Shown: positions 53,835 through 63,521, counted from the first letter of the stretch. The stretch is 64,000 nt of DNA from Kofleriaceae bacterium (GCA_020633495.1 JACKDR010000034.1:1-64000); one strand, 5' to 3'. A program made the numbers and translations. The notes: generated from the sequence alone by a model not told the origin.

Positions 53835-56800
53835 TCAGGTCGCGGCGAGCCGGGCATCGAGCCGCGCGACCTTGGCGACCGCGCCCCACGCGGCGTAGGC
53901 GTCGCGCGCCGCGCTCAGCGCGCGCCGCGCCGCCGCCGGATCGTCGGGGTGGCAGCGCGCCTCCAGCTCGTGGGCCAGCGCGACGTCGTTGATCCAGCCG
54001 CCGGCGTCGGCCTGGGCGCGCGCCGCGGCGAACCCGGCGCGGGCGCCGGCGAGGTCGCCGTCGAGCCGGCGCAGCTCGGCCTCGACCAGCCCGACGCGGT
54101 GGGCGAAGTTGACCGGGGCGTGGCCGGCCAGCGCACGGAGCGCGGCCAGGCTGGCGTCGACGCGGCCGCGCAGCGCCGCGCGCGTCGCGGCGTCGTCGCC
54201 GACGTCGTCGAGCAGGCGGCACGCGGCGAGCGCCGCGAACTGGTGCAGGATCGGCACGTGCCACACCGACGGCGCGGCGTCGAGGTGGTCGCGCGCGATC
54301 TCGAGGTGGTGGGCGGCGTCGCCGGCCTCGCCGAGGTACGCGTGGGCCAGGCCCATCGCGATCCGGAGGACGAAGACGCCGCTGCGCGAGCCCTGGCGCG
54401 CTGACGCCTCGAGCTCGGCCGCCGCGGAGAAGTCGGGGCCGTCGAGGCTCGGCGCCCCGGGCAACCGGCCGGTCAGGGCCTGGAGCAGCCGCTCGAACGG
54501 GGCGTGGACGTGGACCGCGTTGACCTCGCCGAGCGCGCGCATCTCGGCGCCGACGGCGAGCGCCTCGTCGCACAGCGGCCCCAGCGGACGCCCGGCGTAG
54601 ATCGAGCTGTGGACGTAGCCGTGGATCGCGTACGCGCCGTACTCGAGATCGCCGCTGCGTCGGCCGATCGTCCAGGTCTCGCGCAGCGGCGGCAGCGTCG
54701 ACGCCAGCGGCACCATCCACGGGCACACCAGGTTGTAGACGACGTGGCGGGTCGCGGTCTCGAGGCGACGATCGGGCCAGCGCTCGATCAGCGACAGCGC
54801 CAGCTGGCCCCAGGCGTGGGCGGTCGGCAGCATGCCGACGGTGTTGAGCACGATGCCGAACAGCGCCAGCGCGTACGGCGTCGCCGTCGACAGGCCGCGC
54901 GCGATCGACGTCTGGATCAGGTTGCACGCGATCACCGGCAGCAGCATCGGCCGCGCGAAGTAGGCGGCGGGCGCCAGCCGGACCTGCAGCCGGGTCGCCG
55001 CGGCGATCGTCGGATCCGAGACGTCGGGCATCGCCGCCAGGCCCTCGGGCCCGACCGCGGTCAGCGCGGCGAGCGCGCGCTCGAAGGCGGCGCCGACCTC
55101 GGCGGCGCCGGGGTCGGCCGGCAGGTCGACGCCGAGCAGCCGCAGCGCCGCCATGCCGCCGTCGACCGCGGCGCCGTACTCGCGGCGACCGACGCGGGCG
55201 TCGATCTCGACCTCCCAGGCGACCAGCTGATCGAGGACGGTGCGGGCGCCGGCCTTGACGTCGGCGCACCGGGTCGCCAGCGCGTCCCACTCGCCGGCCA
55301 GGTAGGCGGCCTCGGCGGCGCCGGCGTGCAGGCCCAGCCACAGGTCGTAGGCGGCGTCGCGGGCGTCGGCGGCGAGCCGCGCGATGCCGCGCTCGAAGCA
55401 CGCGAACGCCAGCGGGAACGCGGCGGCGCCGCGGGCCAGGCGGCCGGCGTCGAGCGCGAGCGCCGCGACCCGGCGGCGCTCGTCGCGGTCGAGCCGGCCC
55501 GCCGCGGCGTGGAGGTGACGGACCGCCTCGAACACCCACGCCCCGGCCGGCGCGTCGGCGTGGCGCGCCACGAGCGCGCGGCCCAGCGCCAGGTGGTGGG
55601 TCGTGCGGGCGTCGTCGTCGAGCCTGGCCACGACGGCCTCGCGGATCCGGTCGTGGTAGGTCGCGACCGGATCGTCGGCGCCGGCGCCACGCCAGCCGAT
55701 CAGCGACAGGCTGCGCAGCGCCAGCAGCGCGGGCAGCGCCGCGGCGTCGAGGCCGGCGGCCTCGAACAACAGCGACTGCGGCACCGGGGCCCCGGCGACC
55801 GCGACGACCTCGATCAACGCGCGCTGCTCGGCGGGCAGCGCGCCGAGCCGGGCGGTGATGGCGTCGTCGAGGGTGACCGCGCCGTCGAGCGCCGCCGCCG
55901 GCGTCGCCGCGACGTAGCGCGCCAGCTCCTCGATGAAGAACGGCACGCCCTCGGCCTCCTCGACCAGGAAGCGCAGGCGGGCGTCGTCGCCGTGGCCGCC
56001 GAGCTCGCGCAGCACCGCCCGGGCCAGGCGCTCGGCCTCGAGCCGCGGCAGCGGCCCGATCGGCAGCTCGACGACGTGGCGCTCCTCGGTCAGCTGCGCG
56101 CACTCGGCGAAGTAGTCGGTCAGCGCCGGGTTGGCGGCGGCGTCGTCGGCGCGGTAGCTCACCACGACCAGCAGGCGGGCCCGGCCGCGCTCGCGCACCA
56201 GCGCGGCCAGCAGGCGCGCGCTGTCGGCGTCCGCCCACTGCAGGTCGTCGATCGACAGCACCAGCAGGTGCTCGACGGCGACCGCCTCGACCAGCGCCTG
56301 CAGCGCGGCCCAGGCGCGGCGTCGGTGCTCGACCGCCTCGAGCGCGGGCTCGACGGCGGCGACCGCGGCGGCGACCGACGGCACCGCGACCAGCGCCGGG
56401 AACACCTGGGCCAGCTCGCCGATGCGCTCGGGCAGCACGCGCGCCAGCCGCGCCGGGTCGAGCCGGGCCAGGTGCGCCGCCAGCTCGTCGACGATGCCGT
56501 CGAACGCCTTGTACGGCACGCTCTCGCGCTCGTAGCAGCGCCCGTGCAGCACCAGCGCGCCGTCGACCGCGCGGACGCCGAGGTTGAAGCTGCGCAGCAT
56601 CGCGCTCTTGCCGATGCCCGACGGGCCGTGGGCGTGGACGACGACGCGCTGGCCCAGGCGGGCCAGGCCGTAGGCCTGCTCGAGGACGCGCAGCTCGCGG
56701 CGGCGGCCCACGAACGGCGACCGCACCGTGCGATCGATCAGGCGGCGGCGGGTCTCCTGATCGCCGTCGACCAGGCGGAGCAGCTCGGGGCCGGTCGGCC

Positions 56801-57764
56801 GGCGGTCGGCGACCGGGTGCATCAGCGCCATGCACACGTCGGCGAGATCGGCGGGCACCTCGGGCACCAGCTCGTCGGGCGACGGCGGGGTCTCGTGGGT
56901 CTTCTTGAAGTAGAGATCGAGCAGGCTGTCGCCGTCGTGCGGCAGCCGCCCCACCAGCACCTGGTACAGCATCGTGCCCACCGAGTACCAGTCGCTGGCC
57001 GGGCCGACCGCGGTGCCGGCGAGCTGCTCGGGCGACATGAAGTCGGGGGTGCCGGCGGTCGGGCCCCGGCCGTCGCGGGCGGAGCCGACCGGCTCGGCGA
57101 GGCCGAAGTCGACGACGACGACGTGGCCGTCGCCGCGGACCAGGACGTTGTCGGGCTTGATGTCGCCGTGCCAGACCCCGGCGTCGTGCAGCGCGACCAG
57201 GCCCCGGATCAGCTCGGCCAGCGCGGCGCGGATCGCGTCGTAGGGGACGGTCGGCGGGGTCGGCGGCGCGTCCTCGAGCGACGGCTGCCGGGTCACGACC
57301 CGGGTCGTCGTCGACTGGGTCGGCGCCCGGGTCGAGAACATCAGCTCGTCGGGGGCGCGGGTCAGCGGCAGCGGCCGGGTCGCCAGGTGCGTGCTCGACG
57401 GGCCGCGCGCCCACCGGGTGAAGCTGACGCCGTCGACGTGGGCCATCGTGAAGAACCACAGCCCGGCCTCGGACGCCAGCTCGAAGACCGGCGCCAGGTT
57501 GGGGTGGGCGACGTCGGCGACGGCGCGGAACTCGCGCTTGAGGCGGACCCCGGCCGCGGCATCGGCGAGCGACAGGGTCTTGAGCGCGACCCGGATGCCG
57601 CGCTCGCGATCGACGGCGTCGTAGACGGTGCCCATCCCGCCCATGCCGAGGCGGCCGACCACGTCGTAGCGGCCGAGCCGCACCGGCGCGTCCGGCGCGC
57701 TGTCGGCGAGCCGCTCGAGCAGGTCGCTGCCCGGTCCGGCCCCGGCCGGCGTGTCCTCGACCAT
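53835..57764 (-). CDS. Ser/Thr kinase fused to AAA ATPase and helical repeats
   Basis: A 1,309-residue paralogue of the protein at 40251-44066. Kinase: LGMGGMGTVYDAV, VALKTL, HGDIKPDN near 198 (Gly in place of the HRD Arg), VVDFGLA and MSPEQ, with a Thr/Pro-rich insert (about 115-165) between lobes. ATPase: GPSGIGKSAM near 376 and LSIDDLQWADAD near 500. The C-terminal 600 residues are helical repeats. The HGD form suggests phosphorylation-independent activation. Start ATG 57764 is preceded by a 21-bp tandem repeat. Confidence 0.88.
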   Translation of the reverse strand: MVEDTPAGAGPGSDLLERLADSAPDAPVRLGRYDVVGRLGMGGMGTVYDAVDRERGIRVALKTLSLADAAAGVRLKREFRAVADVAHPNLAPVFELASEAGLWFFTMAHVDGVSFTRWARGPSSTHLATRPLPLTRAPDELMFSTRAPTQSTTTRVVTRQPSLEDAPPTPPTVPYDAIRAALAELIRGLVALHDAGVWHGDIKPDNVLVRGDGHVVVVDFGLAEPVGSARDGRGPTAGTPDFMSPEQLAGTAVGPASDWYSVGTMLYQVLVGRLPHDGDSLLDLYFKKTHETPPSPDELVPEVPADLADVCMALMHPVADRRPTGPELLRLVDGDQETRRRLIDRTVRSPFVGRRRELRVLEQAYGLARLGQRVVVHAHGPSGIGKSAMLRSFNLGVRAVDGALVLHGRCYERESVPYKAFDGIVDELAAHLARLDPARLARVLPERIGELAQVFPALVAVPSVAAAVAAVEPALEAVEHRRRAWAALQALVEAVAVEHLLVLSIDDLQWADADSARLLAALVRERGRARLLVVVSYRADDAAANPALTDYFAECAQLTEERHVVELPIGPLPRLEAERLARAVLRELGGHGDDARLRFLVEEAEGVPFFIEELARYVAATPAAALDGAVTLDDAITARLGALPAEQRALIEVVAVAGAPVPQSLLFEAAGLDAAALPALLALRSLSLIGWRGAGADDPVATYHDRIREAVVARLDDDARTTHHLALGRALVARHADAPAGAWVFEAVRHLHAAAGRLDRDERRRVAALALDAGRLARGAAAFPLAFACFERGIARLAADARDAAYDLWLGLHAGAAEAAYLAGEWDALATRCADVKAGARTVLDQLVAWEVEIDARVGRREYGAAVDGGMAALRLLGVDLPADPGAAEVGAAFERALAALTAVGPEGLAAMPDVSDPTIAAATRLQVRLAPAAYFARPMLLPVIACNLIQTSIARGLSTATPYALALFGIVLNTVGMLPTAHAWGQLALSLIERWPDRRLETATRHVVYNLVCPWMVPLASTLPPLRETWTIGRRSGDLEYGAYAIHGYVHSSIYAGRPLGPLCDEALAVGAEMRALGEVNAVHVHAPFERLLQALTGRLPGAPSLDGPDFSAAAELEASARQGSRSGVFVLRIAMGLAHAYLGEAGDAAHHLEIARDHLDAAPSVWHVPILHQFAALAACRLLDDVGDDAATRAALRGRVDASLAALRALAGHAPVNFAHRVGLVEAELRRLDGDLAGARAGFAAARAQADAGGWINDVALAHELEARCHPDDPAAARRALSAARDAYAAWGAVAKVARLDARLAAT

Positions 57765-57820
57765 GCCGCCAGTATCGCACCACTGGCGCGCCGGCGTCGG
57801 GCCCGGGCGGCCGGACCGCG

Positions 57821-57883
57821 GGCGCCGCGATCCGCGCCGCGGCCGCCGCGATCCGCCCCGCGGCCGCCGCGATCCGGACCGCG
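57821..57883. repeat. 21-bp tandem repeat, three copies
   Basis: Three consecutive units, each close to GCCGCCGCGATCC followed by GCCCCGCG, GGACCGCG or GCGCCGCG, occupy the gap between the SPFH gene and the kinase-AAA gene. They lie about 57-119 bp upstream of the kinase ATG and could influence its promoter. Confidence 0.75.
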
Positions 57884-57894
57884 CGCCGCCCCGG

Positions 57895-58938
57895 CTACGG
57901 CGCGGCCGGCGGCGCTGGCTCGGTCGCCGGCGGCGGCACCGGCGGCGCCGTCCCGGTGGCCTCGGGCGCAGCGGCGCCGGCGGGATCGACCGCGGGCGCG
58001 GGCGACGCCGGGTCGGGCGTGGGGCCGTCCGGCGTCGGCACCGGCTTCTGGGCCTCCTTCATGTACTTGGCCTCCATCTCGTCGAGCAGGTGCTCGTCGT
58101 CGGCGGTCAGCACCTTGCGCTTGCCGTCGGTCAGCACCTGCGGCAGCCCGGTGCCCTCGGGCATGTTGGGCAGCACGATGATCGCGTGGTTCTGCGACGC
58201 CCCGATCGCGCGGTAGGCCTGGACCGCGCGCTGCTGCACGTACAGCGGATCCAGCGTCGAGCTGATGATCTGCTGCTGCTTGGCGACCCGCAGGGCCTCG
58301 AGGACGCGGATCGCGGCCTCCTTGCTGGCCTTGGCCAGGACGTACTCCTGCCGCTCCAGCTCCTGCTTCTTGGCGATCTTGCGCGAGATCGCGTCGGCGA
58401 CCTCGGCGGGGAACGTGATCTGCCCGATGTCGACGCTCTCGATGATGATCGGCGTGGCGCCGAACTTCTCGGCCAGCTTGTCGGCGATCAGCTGGCGGAC
58501 CTTGGGGGTCTCGAGCTGGATCGCGGTGGCCGAGAACCGGGTGACCTGCTCGCGGACGATCGTCCGCAGCGGCTCCTTGACGTTCCACTCGTACCAGTTG
58601 GCCCCGCCCCACTGCTCGACGATCTGCTTGACCGAGCCGTCCTGCAGCTTGATCCGGGTGTTGACCTCGAAGCTGACGCTGAGGTTGTCGCTGGTCAGCA
58701 GGTCGAAGTCTTCCTTGTAGCTCTTGGCCCGCATGTCGACGTTCTCGACGTACAGGCGCCACGACAGCCCGGTGGTGGCCGGGCCGCGCAGGGTCTCGCG
58801 GTACTCCATGGCGCCGAACAGGATCGGCTTGTGATAGACGTAGCCCTCGTGCCCCTGCGGCACCTCGGGGTTGGTGCAGGCGGCGAGCGCGGCCGTCGCG
58901 ACGACGGCGGCGACCATGACCAGGCGGCGCGGGGTCAT
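57895..58938 (-). CDS. SPFH/Band 7 protein, second gene, predicted lipoprotein
   Basis: A 347-residue protein. MTPRRLVMVAAVVATAALAAC has a canonical lipobox (Cys 21). The SPFH domain (about 30-230) shows SWRLYVENVDMRAKSYKEDF, LSVSFEVNTRIKL and IIIESVDIGQITFPAEV. A coiled region (RKIAKKQELERQEYVLAKA) and LDPLYVQQRAVQAYR follow, then a Pro/Thr/Ala tail. SPFH proteins scaffold membrane microdomains or regulate proteases. A lipoprotein signal would put the domain outside the cytoplasm, unusual for the family. The ATG overlaps the upstream SPFH stop (TGATG). Confidence 0.85.
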   Translation of the reverse strand: MTPRRLVMVAAVVATAALAACTNPEVPQGHEGYVYHKPILFGAMEYRETLRGPATTGLSWRLYVENVDMRAKSYKEDFDLLTSDNLSVSFEVNTRIKLQDGSVKQIVEQWGGANWYEWNVKEPLRTIVREQVTRFSATAIQLETPKVRQLIADKLAEKFGATPIIIESVDIGQITFPAEVADAISRKIAKKQELERQEYVLAKASKEAAIRVLEALRVAKQQQIISSTLDPLYVQQRAVQAYRAIGASQNHAIIVLPNMPEGTGLPQVLTDGKRKVLTADDEHLLDEMEAKYMKEAQKPVPTPDGPTPDPASPAPAVDPAGAAAPEATGTAPPVPPPATEPAPPAAP

Positions 58939-59819
58939 CACTTGCCCTCCGGCAGCTGCATGATGATGGGGGCGTTGTTGCCGTTCTTGCCCATCGGCAT
59001 GATCACGAACGTCGTGTTCGGGGTGTTGGCGAGCTCCTCGATCGCGCGCAGCGCCTCGAACTGCAGGAACATCGGATCGAGGGTGGTGCGGATGATGCGC
59101 TGGCTGTCGGCGATGCCCTTGGCCTCGGCGATGCCGATCTCGATCTGGCGCTGCGCGATCTGCAGCTCGACGTCCTTGCGCTCGTTCTCCTCGTTGGTCA
59201 CGAACTTGGCGATGACCGAGTCGACGACGCCCTGCGGATACACGATGTCGCCGACGTCGACGCTGAGGAACTCGATGCCGGTGTCGGCGTAGCGCGCCTG
59301 CATGTCGGCGAGGACCTCGTCGCCGATGTTGCGCATCTGGTTCTTGACGTCGAAGACGTCGAGCTGCTGGACCTTGTCGCGGACCGCCGAGCGGTACTGG
59401 TCGCGGACGTTGTTGGCGTACCACTGCTCGCCGCCGTAGGTCTCGACGATGTCGCGGACCTTGTCGGCGTCGAGGCGGATGCGGGCGTGGGCGCGGAGCT
59501 GGACCTCGAGCCGGTTGCGGGTCGGGATCTTCATCTCCTCGCTGAACGTGCGCGGCCGGATGTCGATGTTGACGACCTCCAGCCGCCACCGGAAGCCGGT
59601 CGAGGTCGGCCCGGTCTGGGTGCCGACGAACTCGCCGGCGCCCAGGAACGGCCGCGACTTGATGTAGCCGACGTGACCGGCGGGGGTGTGGTGGTTGGCG
59701 CACCCGGCGTAGGCCACCGCCACCCCGATCAACGCCGCCGCCACCAGCCCTCCGGCGCCGATCGCGCCGACGTGCTGGCGCAGCTGCGCGCCCAGTCCAT
59801 TCTTCGGTCGGATGTCCAC
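58938..59819 (-). CDS. SPFH/Band 7 protein, first gene
   Basis: A 293-residue protein starting at GTG 59819 with GAGGAGGA six bases upstream. A hydrophobic helix (GGLVAAALIGVAVAYAGC, Cys 40) is followed by the SPFH domain: FRWRLEVVNIDIRPRTFSEE, LEVQLRAHARIRLD, EFLSVDVGDIVYPQGV, and a coiled helix (NEENERKDVELQIAQRQIEI). The end has TTLDPMFLQFEALRAIEELA. It overlaps its paralogue, so the two probably form a hetero-oligomeric ring. Whether the Cys is lipidated is uncertain because Tyr sits at the -3 position. Confidence 0.85.
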   Translation of the reverse strand: MDIRPKNGLGAQLRQHVGAIGAGGLVAAALIGVAVAYAGCANHHTPAGHVGYIKSRPFLGAGEFVGTQTGPTSTGFRWRLEVVNIDIRPRTFSEEMKIPTRNRLEVQLRAHARIRLDADKVRDIVETYGGEQWYANNVRDQYRSAVRDKVQQLDVFDVKNQMRNIGDEVLADMQARYADTGIEFLSVDVGDIVYPQGVVDSVIAKFVTNEENERKDVELQIAQRQIEIGIAEAKGIADSQRIIRTTLDPMFLQFEALRAIEELANTPNTTFVIMPMGKNGNNAPIIMQLPEGK

Positions 59820-59998
59820 GTCTCGTCCTCCTCGGCCGCGAAGGCCAGGGACTCCATAGCCCGGATCCGCCGCCGTGCCCACGCCGGGGGGGCCCCGAGT
59901 GACCGCCGCGGCGCCGCCACGCCCGATCGCGGCGTGCGCCCCGCCCGGTGGCCCCGTCGCGGCTGGCGCGGCGCGGGGGGCCTGTTAGGCTGCAGGCC

Positions 59999-60400
59999 AT
60001 GCGCCGAGGGCTGTCGTGGTTGCTGTTCGGGGTCGCGATGGCGGCGTGTCGGGGCGGTGGCGCCCACGACGCGCCGCCCGCCGAGGTCCCGGGCGCCGCG
60101 CCGGGCGCCGCGGCCGTCACCGACGCCGCGCCGCGCGTGGCCGCCGATCCGGCGCGCTTCGACTGCGCCGCCGCCGCGGACTGCGTCAACTCGTGCGCCT
60201 ACGGCGCGGTCAGCGCGGCCTGGTACCGCGCCGCCGAGACCGCGCCCGGCTTCCAGGAGTGCGAGGACGGCTGCGCCAACCAGATCGCGGCGCCGCCCCG
60301 GTGCGAGGCGGGACAGTGCGTCGCCTACCAGGTCGATCCGCACGACAGCCGCCGCGAGTCGCCGCGCCCGAGCTGCACCCGGGTGTCGCCGCGGCCGTGA
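59999..60400 (+). CDS. Small Cys-rich lipoprotein
   Basis: A 133-residue lipoprotein (SWLLFGVAMAAC, Cys 17) with an Ala/Pro linker. The C-terminal domain has five or six Cys (FDCAAAADCVNSCAYG, QECEDGCANQI, PRCEAGQC), likely disulfide-bonded. No family recognised; similar Cys-rich tails occur in other surface proteins of this window. Divergent from the SPFH operon. Confidence 0.65.
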   Translation: MRRGLSWLLFGVAMAACRGGGAHDAPPAEVPGAAPGAAAVTDAAPRVAADPARFDCAAAADCVNSCAYGAVSAAWYRAAETAPGFQECEDGCANQIAAPPRCEAGQCVAYQVDPHDSRRESPRPSCTRVSPRP

Positions 60401-60455
60401 GCCGGCGAGGCGCCGCGCCCCCGGGCGCGACGATCAGCCGCGCCGTGGGCGCGCG

Positions 60456-61283
60456 TCAGCGCAGCTGCGCGATCGTGCGACGCACCGCCGCGGCGTCCTT
60501 GGCCTTCGGCGCCGCCTTCAGATAGGCCTGCAGCGCCTGCACCGCGTGGCGGCGATCGCCGAGCTTGCGATAGGCGACGCCGAGCGCGCGGTGGCTGGCC
60601 GCCATCGACGGGTCGGCCTTGGCGGCGCGGCGGAAGTACGTGATCGAGCCGCGGACGTCGCCGGCCTTGTAGGCGGCCCGCCCCTTGGCGTAGGCCTCCC
60701 CGGCGACCCGGCGACGCTCGGCGCGGCTCGGGTGGTGGTCGCGTGCGTCGCGCGTCCGCGGCGGCACCTTCGACGACGGCTTCGGCTTCGACGTCGACGT
60801 CGACGTCGACGTCGGCTCCGGCGTCGGCGCGGGCGCCGCGGCGGCCTCGTCAGTGGCCGCGGCGGAGTCGGCGTCCGCACCGGCGGCGTCACCGGCGGCG
60901 TCACCGGCGGCGTCACCGGCGGCGTCATCGGCGGCGGCCACGGCCCCCGGGCGCTCGGGCGACGACGGCACCGCGGTGACCGCCCCCTCCGCCGCCGACC
61001 ACGGCGCCGCGGCCGCGGTCCGTGGCTCGGTCGTCGTCGAGCGCGCACCGGCGGCGGCCGCGCTGGCGCCGCCGCCGCCGCCGAACGCGACCCACGCCAC
61101 CACCACCAGGACGACCGCGCCGGCGGCGCTGGCCGCCGTGGTGCGATGGCCTCGCACCCACGTGCCGAGCCGCTCCGCCGGCCGCGTCGGCGTCCACGCC
61201 TCCTCGGGGACGCCCTCCTCGACCAGCTGCTCGCCCTTGCGGAAGAACGCCTCTTCGAAGTCGTCGAACGGCCCGCCGGACAT
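60456..61283 (-). CDS. Single-pass membrane protein with TPR domain
   Basis: A 275-residue protein. The cytosolic start is MSGGPFDDFEEAFFRKGEQL. One transmembrane helix (AAGAVVLVVVAWVAF near 60) is followed by a long low-complexity Ala/Thr/Pro linker with DAAG and ST repeats. A C-terminal TPR domain (about 200-275; RAAYKAGDVRGSITYFRRAA, HRALGVAYRKLGDRRHAVQA) follows. The linker probably spans the periplasm. ATG 61283 is favoured over one ten codons upstream. It is divergent from the histidine kinase gene across about 320 bp with no other gene. Confidence 0.75.
   Translation of the reverse strand: MSGGPFDDFEEAFFRKGEQLVEEGVPEEAWTPTRPAERLGTWVRGHRTTAASAAGAVVLVVVAWVAFGGGGGASAAAAGARSTTTEPRTAAAAPWSAAEGAVTAVPSSPERPGAVAAADDAAGDAAGDAAGDAAGADADSAAATDEAAAAPAPTPEPTSTSTSTSKPKPSSKVPPRTRDARDHHPSRAERRRVAGEAYAKGRAAYKAGDVRGSITYFRRAAKADPSMAASHRALGVAYRKLGDRRHAVQALQAYLKAAPKAKDAAAVRRTIAQLR
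60879..60926. repeat. 12-bp tandem repeat, four exact copies
   Basis: ACCGGCGGCGTC is repeated four times exactly, plus a diverged fifth copy. On the minus strand it encodes DAAG repeats in the linker of the TPR protein. A GACGTC hexamer array just upstream (about 60784-60810) encodes Ser-Thr repeats. Such arrays vary in copy number between strains. Confidence 0.85.
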
Positions 61284-61601
61284 GCCCACCGACGCTGCAA
61301 CCACGGTACCCACCCGTCGCCGACTGCTTCCGGGCAGTTGCCGCCGCGTCGCTGTGCACGAACCGTACAGTGCGCGTCATCGGTACGGCGCCGTGGTCAC
61401 GCCGGCGCCGCGGCGAAACCCCCAGCGTGTACGCGGATCTCCGCCCCGGGGGACGGCGTCGGCGCGCGTGCGCCGACGACCGACGCCAGCGACAACCTCC
61501 TCACCAGGCGGCGCACCGGGCGCGCGCGATCGGCGGTACGCTCGCCCCCAAGGGGGGACATGCGGGCCAGGCCGGCCCGGCATGACCTCGAGGGGACGCT
61601 C

Positions 61602-63521
61602 ATGACCGACGACCAAGAGCTCGCGGCGCTGCGCCGCCGTGTCGAGCAACTCGAGGACCAGCTCCGCGAGGTCGCCGCCGACCACACCGCGCTGCGACGG
61701 GTGCTGGACTCGATCCCGGCGGTGGTCCTGCGGGTCGGGCTCGACGGCATGATCGAGTACGTCAACCGGGTCCTCCCCGAGTACGCGCTGCGGCCACCGG
61801 TGGGCCAGTCGATCTACTCGTACGCGCCGCCCGACCAGCACGAGCTGATGCGCGCCGCGATCGACGAGGCGGTCCGGACCGGCGACGACGCCTCGTTCGA
61901 GTCGCTGGCGCTGGCGCCCGACGGGACGCGCGACTGGTACCACACGATCGTCGCCGCCGTGCGCGAGGGCGACGAGGCGATCGGCGTCATCATGACCTGC
62001 TCCAGCATCACGCGGCTCAAGGAGGTGGAGCGCGCCCTGCGCGAGAGCCGCGAGCGGGTCGCGCTGGCGCTCGACGCCGGCAACGTCGGGGTCTGGCGCT
62101 GGGACCGCCGGATCGACCACGTCGACTGGGACGACAAGCTGTGCTCGATGTTCGGGGTCGCGCCGCAGGACGCCCCCTCCACCGCGGAGGCCTTCCTCGC
62201 GCTGATCTCCGAGGACCAGCGCGACGCGATGCGCGCGCACATCGAGGCCTCGGTGGCGTCGGGGACCTACGCGGACTTCGAGCTACGCGTCGACACGCCC
62301 GACGGCGTGCGCTGGTTCGTGATCAAGGGCGGCGTGATCCGCGACGACGGCGGCGCCGTCGTCGGCCTGCTGGGCGGCGTCGTCGACGACACCGAGCGCC
62401 GACGCCTGATGGAGCACGTCCGCGAGTCCCAGAAGCTCGAGGCCATGGGCCAGCTCGCCGCCGGCGTCGCGCACAACTTCAACAACATGCTCGCCGGCAT
62501 CGTCCCCGTCGTCGAGCTGGCGGCCCGCGACGCGCGGCCGCCCCTCGACGAGCTGCTGGCGGAGGCCCGCCAGAGCGCGCTGCGCGCCGCCGAGCTGGTC
62601 AAGAGCCTCATGCTGGTCAGCCGCCGGGAGCCCACGGGGACGGCGCGGCCGCGCGAGGCCCTGGCGGTCGTGATCGAGCGCGCCGTCCAGCTGTGCCGGC
62701 GGACGTTCAGCCGGCAGATCACGATCGAGACCGGCGATCTGAGCGCCGCGGCCTCGACCCCCGTCGACGCCGTCCAGCTCGAGCAGGCCCTCCTCAACCT
62801 GCTGCTGAACGCGCGCGACGCGCTCGAGAACGTCGCGTCCACGCGCGCCCGCATCACCGTGACCGCGACCCGCGTCGAGCTCGGGGGCGCGACCGGCGCG
62901 CCGAAGGCCGCGGTCGAGGTGCGGGTCCGCGACCACGGCGCGGGCATGGACGAGGCGACCCGGTCGCGCGTGTTCGAGCCGTTCTTCACCACCAAGCCGG
63001 TGGGCGCCGGCACCGGGCTCGGCCTCACGACCGCGTGGACCACGATCAAGGCGCACGGCGGCACGCTGACCTGCGAGTCGACGCCGGGCGTCGGCACGAC
63101 GTTCGCGTTCCAGCTGCCGATCGCGGAGGTCGCCGACGACGCGCACGCCGACGCGTCGGTCAGCGACCGGACGCCGTCGAGCGACGCCTGCGTCCTGGTG
63201 ATCGACGACGACGACACGGTGTGCCGCGCGACCGCCGCGGGGCTGGCGTCCGAGGGCTACCGGGTCGTCACCGCCAGCTCCGGCGAGGACGGGGTCCGGC
63301 TGTCCGCGACCCACGACGTCGACGTCGTCGTGCTCGACTACTCGATGCCGGGCCTGGGCCCGAAGGCGACGCTCGAGCTGCTGCGGACCCGCCGTCCGGC
63401 CCTGCCGGTGATCCTGTACAGCGGCCTCGCCGCCCACCTCGACGGCGCCTCGGCCCACGTCGCCAAGCCGGCGACCTCGGAGCACCTGCGGGCCGAGATC
63501 CGTCGGGTGCTGGGCCGCTGA
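61602..63521 (+). CDS. Hybrid PAS sensor histidine kinase
   Basis: A 639-residue cytoplasmic sensor kinase. A coiled-coil start (LAALRRRVEQLEDQLREVAA) leads to PAS1 (about 30-140, SIPAVVLRVGLDGMIEYVN) and PAS2/PAC (about 150-265). The DHp box is AAGVAHNFNNMLAGI (His near 291). HATPase: LLNLLLNARDAL, DHGAGMD, FFTTKPVGAGTGLGLTT. A C-terminal receiver has VIDDDD, phospho-Asp in VVLDYSMPG near 582, and Lys in VAKPA. The HNFNN motif is shared with kinases that use the receiver for internal relay. No transmembrane helix. The response-regulator target is not in the window. Confidence 0.9.
   Translation: MTDDQELAALRRRVEQLEDQLREVAADHTALRRVLDSIPAVVLRVGLDGMIEYVNRVLPEYALRPPVGQSIYSYAPPDQHELMRAAIDEAVRTGDDASFESLALAPDGTRDWYHTIVAAVREGDEAIGVIMTCSSITRLKEVERALRESRERVALALDAGNVGVWRWDRRIDHVDWDDKLCSMFGVAPQDAPSTAEAFLALISEDQRDAMRAHIEASVASGTYADFELRVDTPDGVRWFVIKGGVIRDDGGAVVGLLGGVVDDTERRRLMEHVRESQKLEAMGQLAAGVAHNFNNMLAGIVPVVELAARDARPPLDELLAEARQSALRAAELVKSLMLVSRREPTGTARPREALAVVIERAVQLCRRTFSRQITIETGDLSAAASTPVDAVQLEQALLNLLLNARDALENVASTRARITVTATRVELGGATGAPKAAVEVRVRDHGAGMDEATRSRVFEPFFTTKPVGAGTGLGLTTAWTTIKAHGGTLTCESTPGVGTTFAFQLPIAEVADDAHADASVSDRTPSSDACVLVIDDDDTVCRATAAGLASEGYRVVTASSGEDGVRLSATHDVDVVVLDYSMPGLGPKATLELLRTRRPALPVILYSGLAAHLDGASAHVAKPATSEHLRAEIRRVLGR

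Noticed and set aside
60879..60926. Tandem repeat as CRISPR
   Set aside because: The 12-bp units have no spacers between them and encode a protein linker. No cas gene is present in the window.
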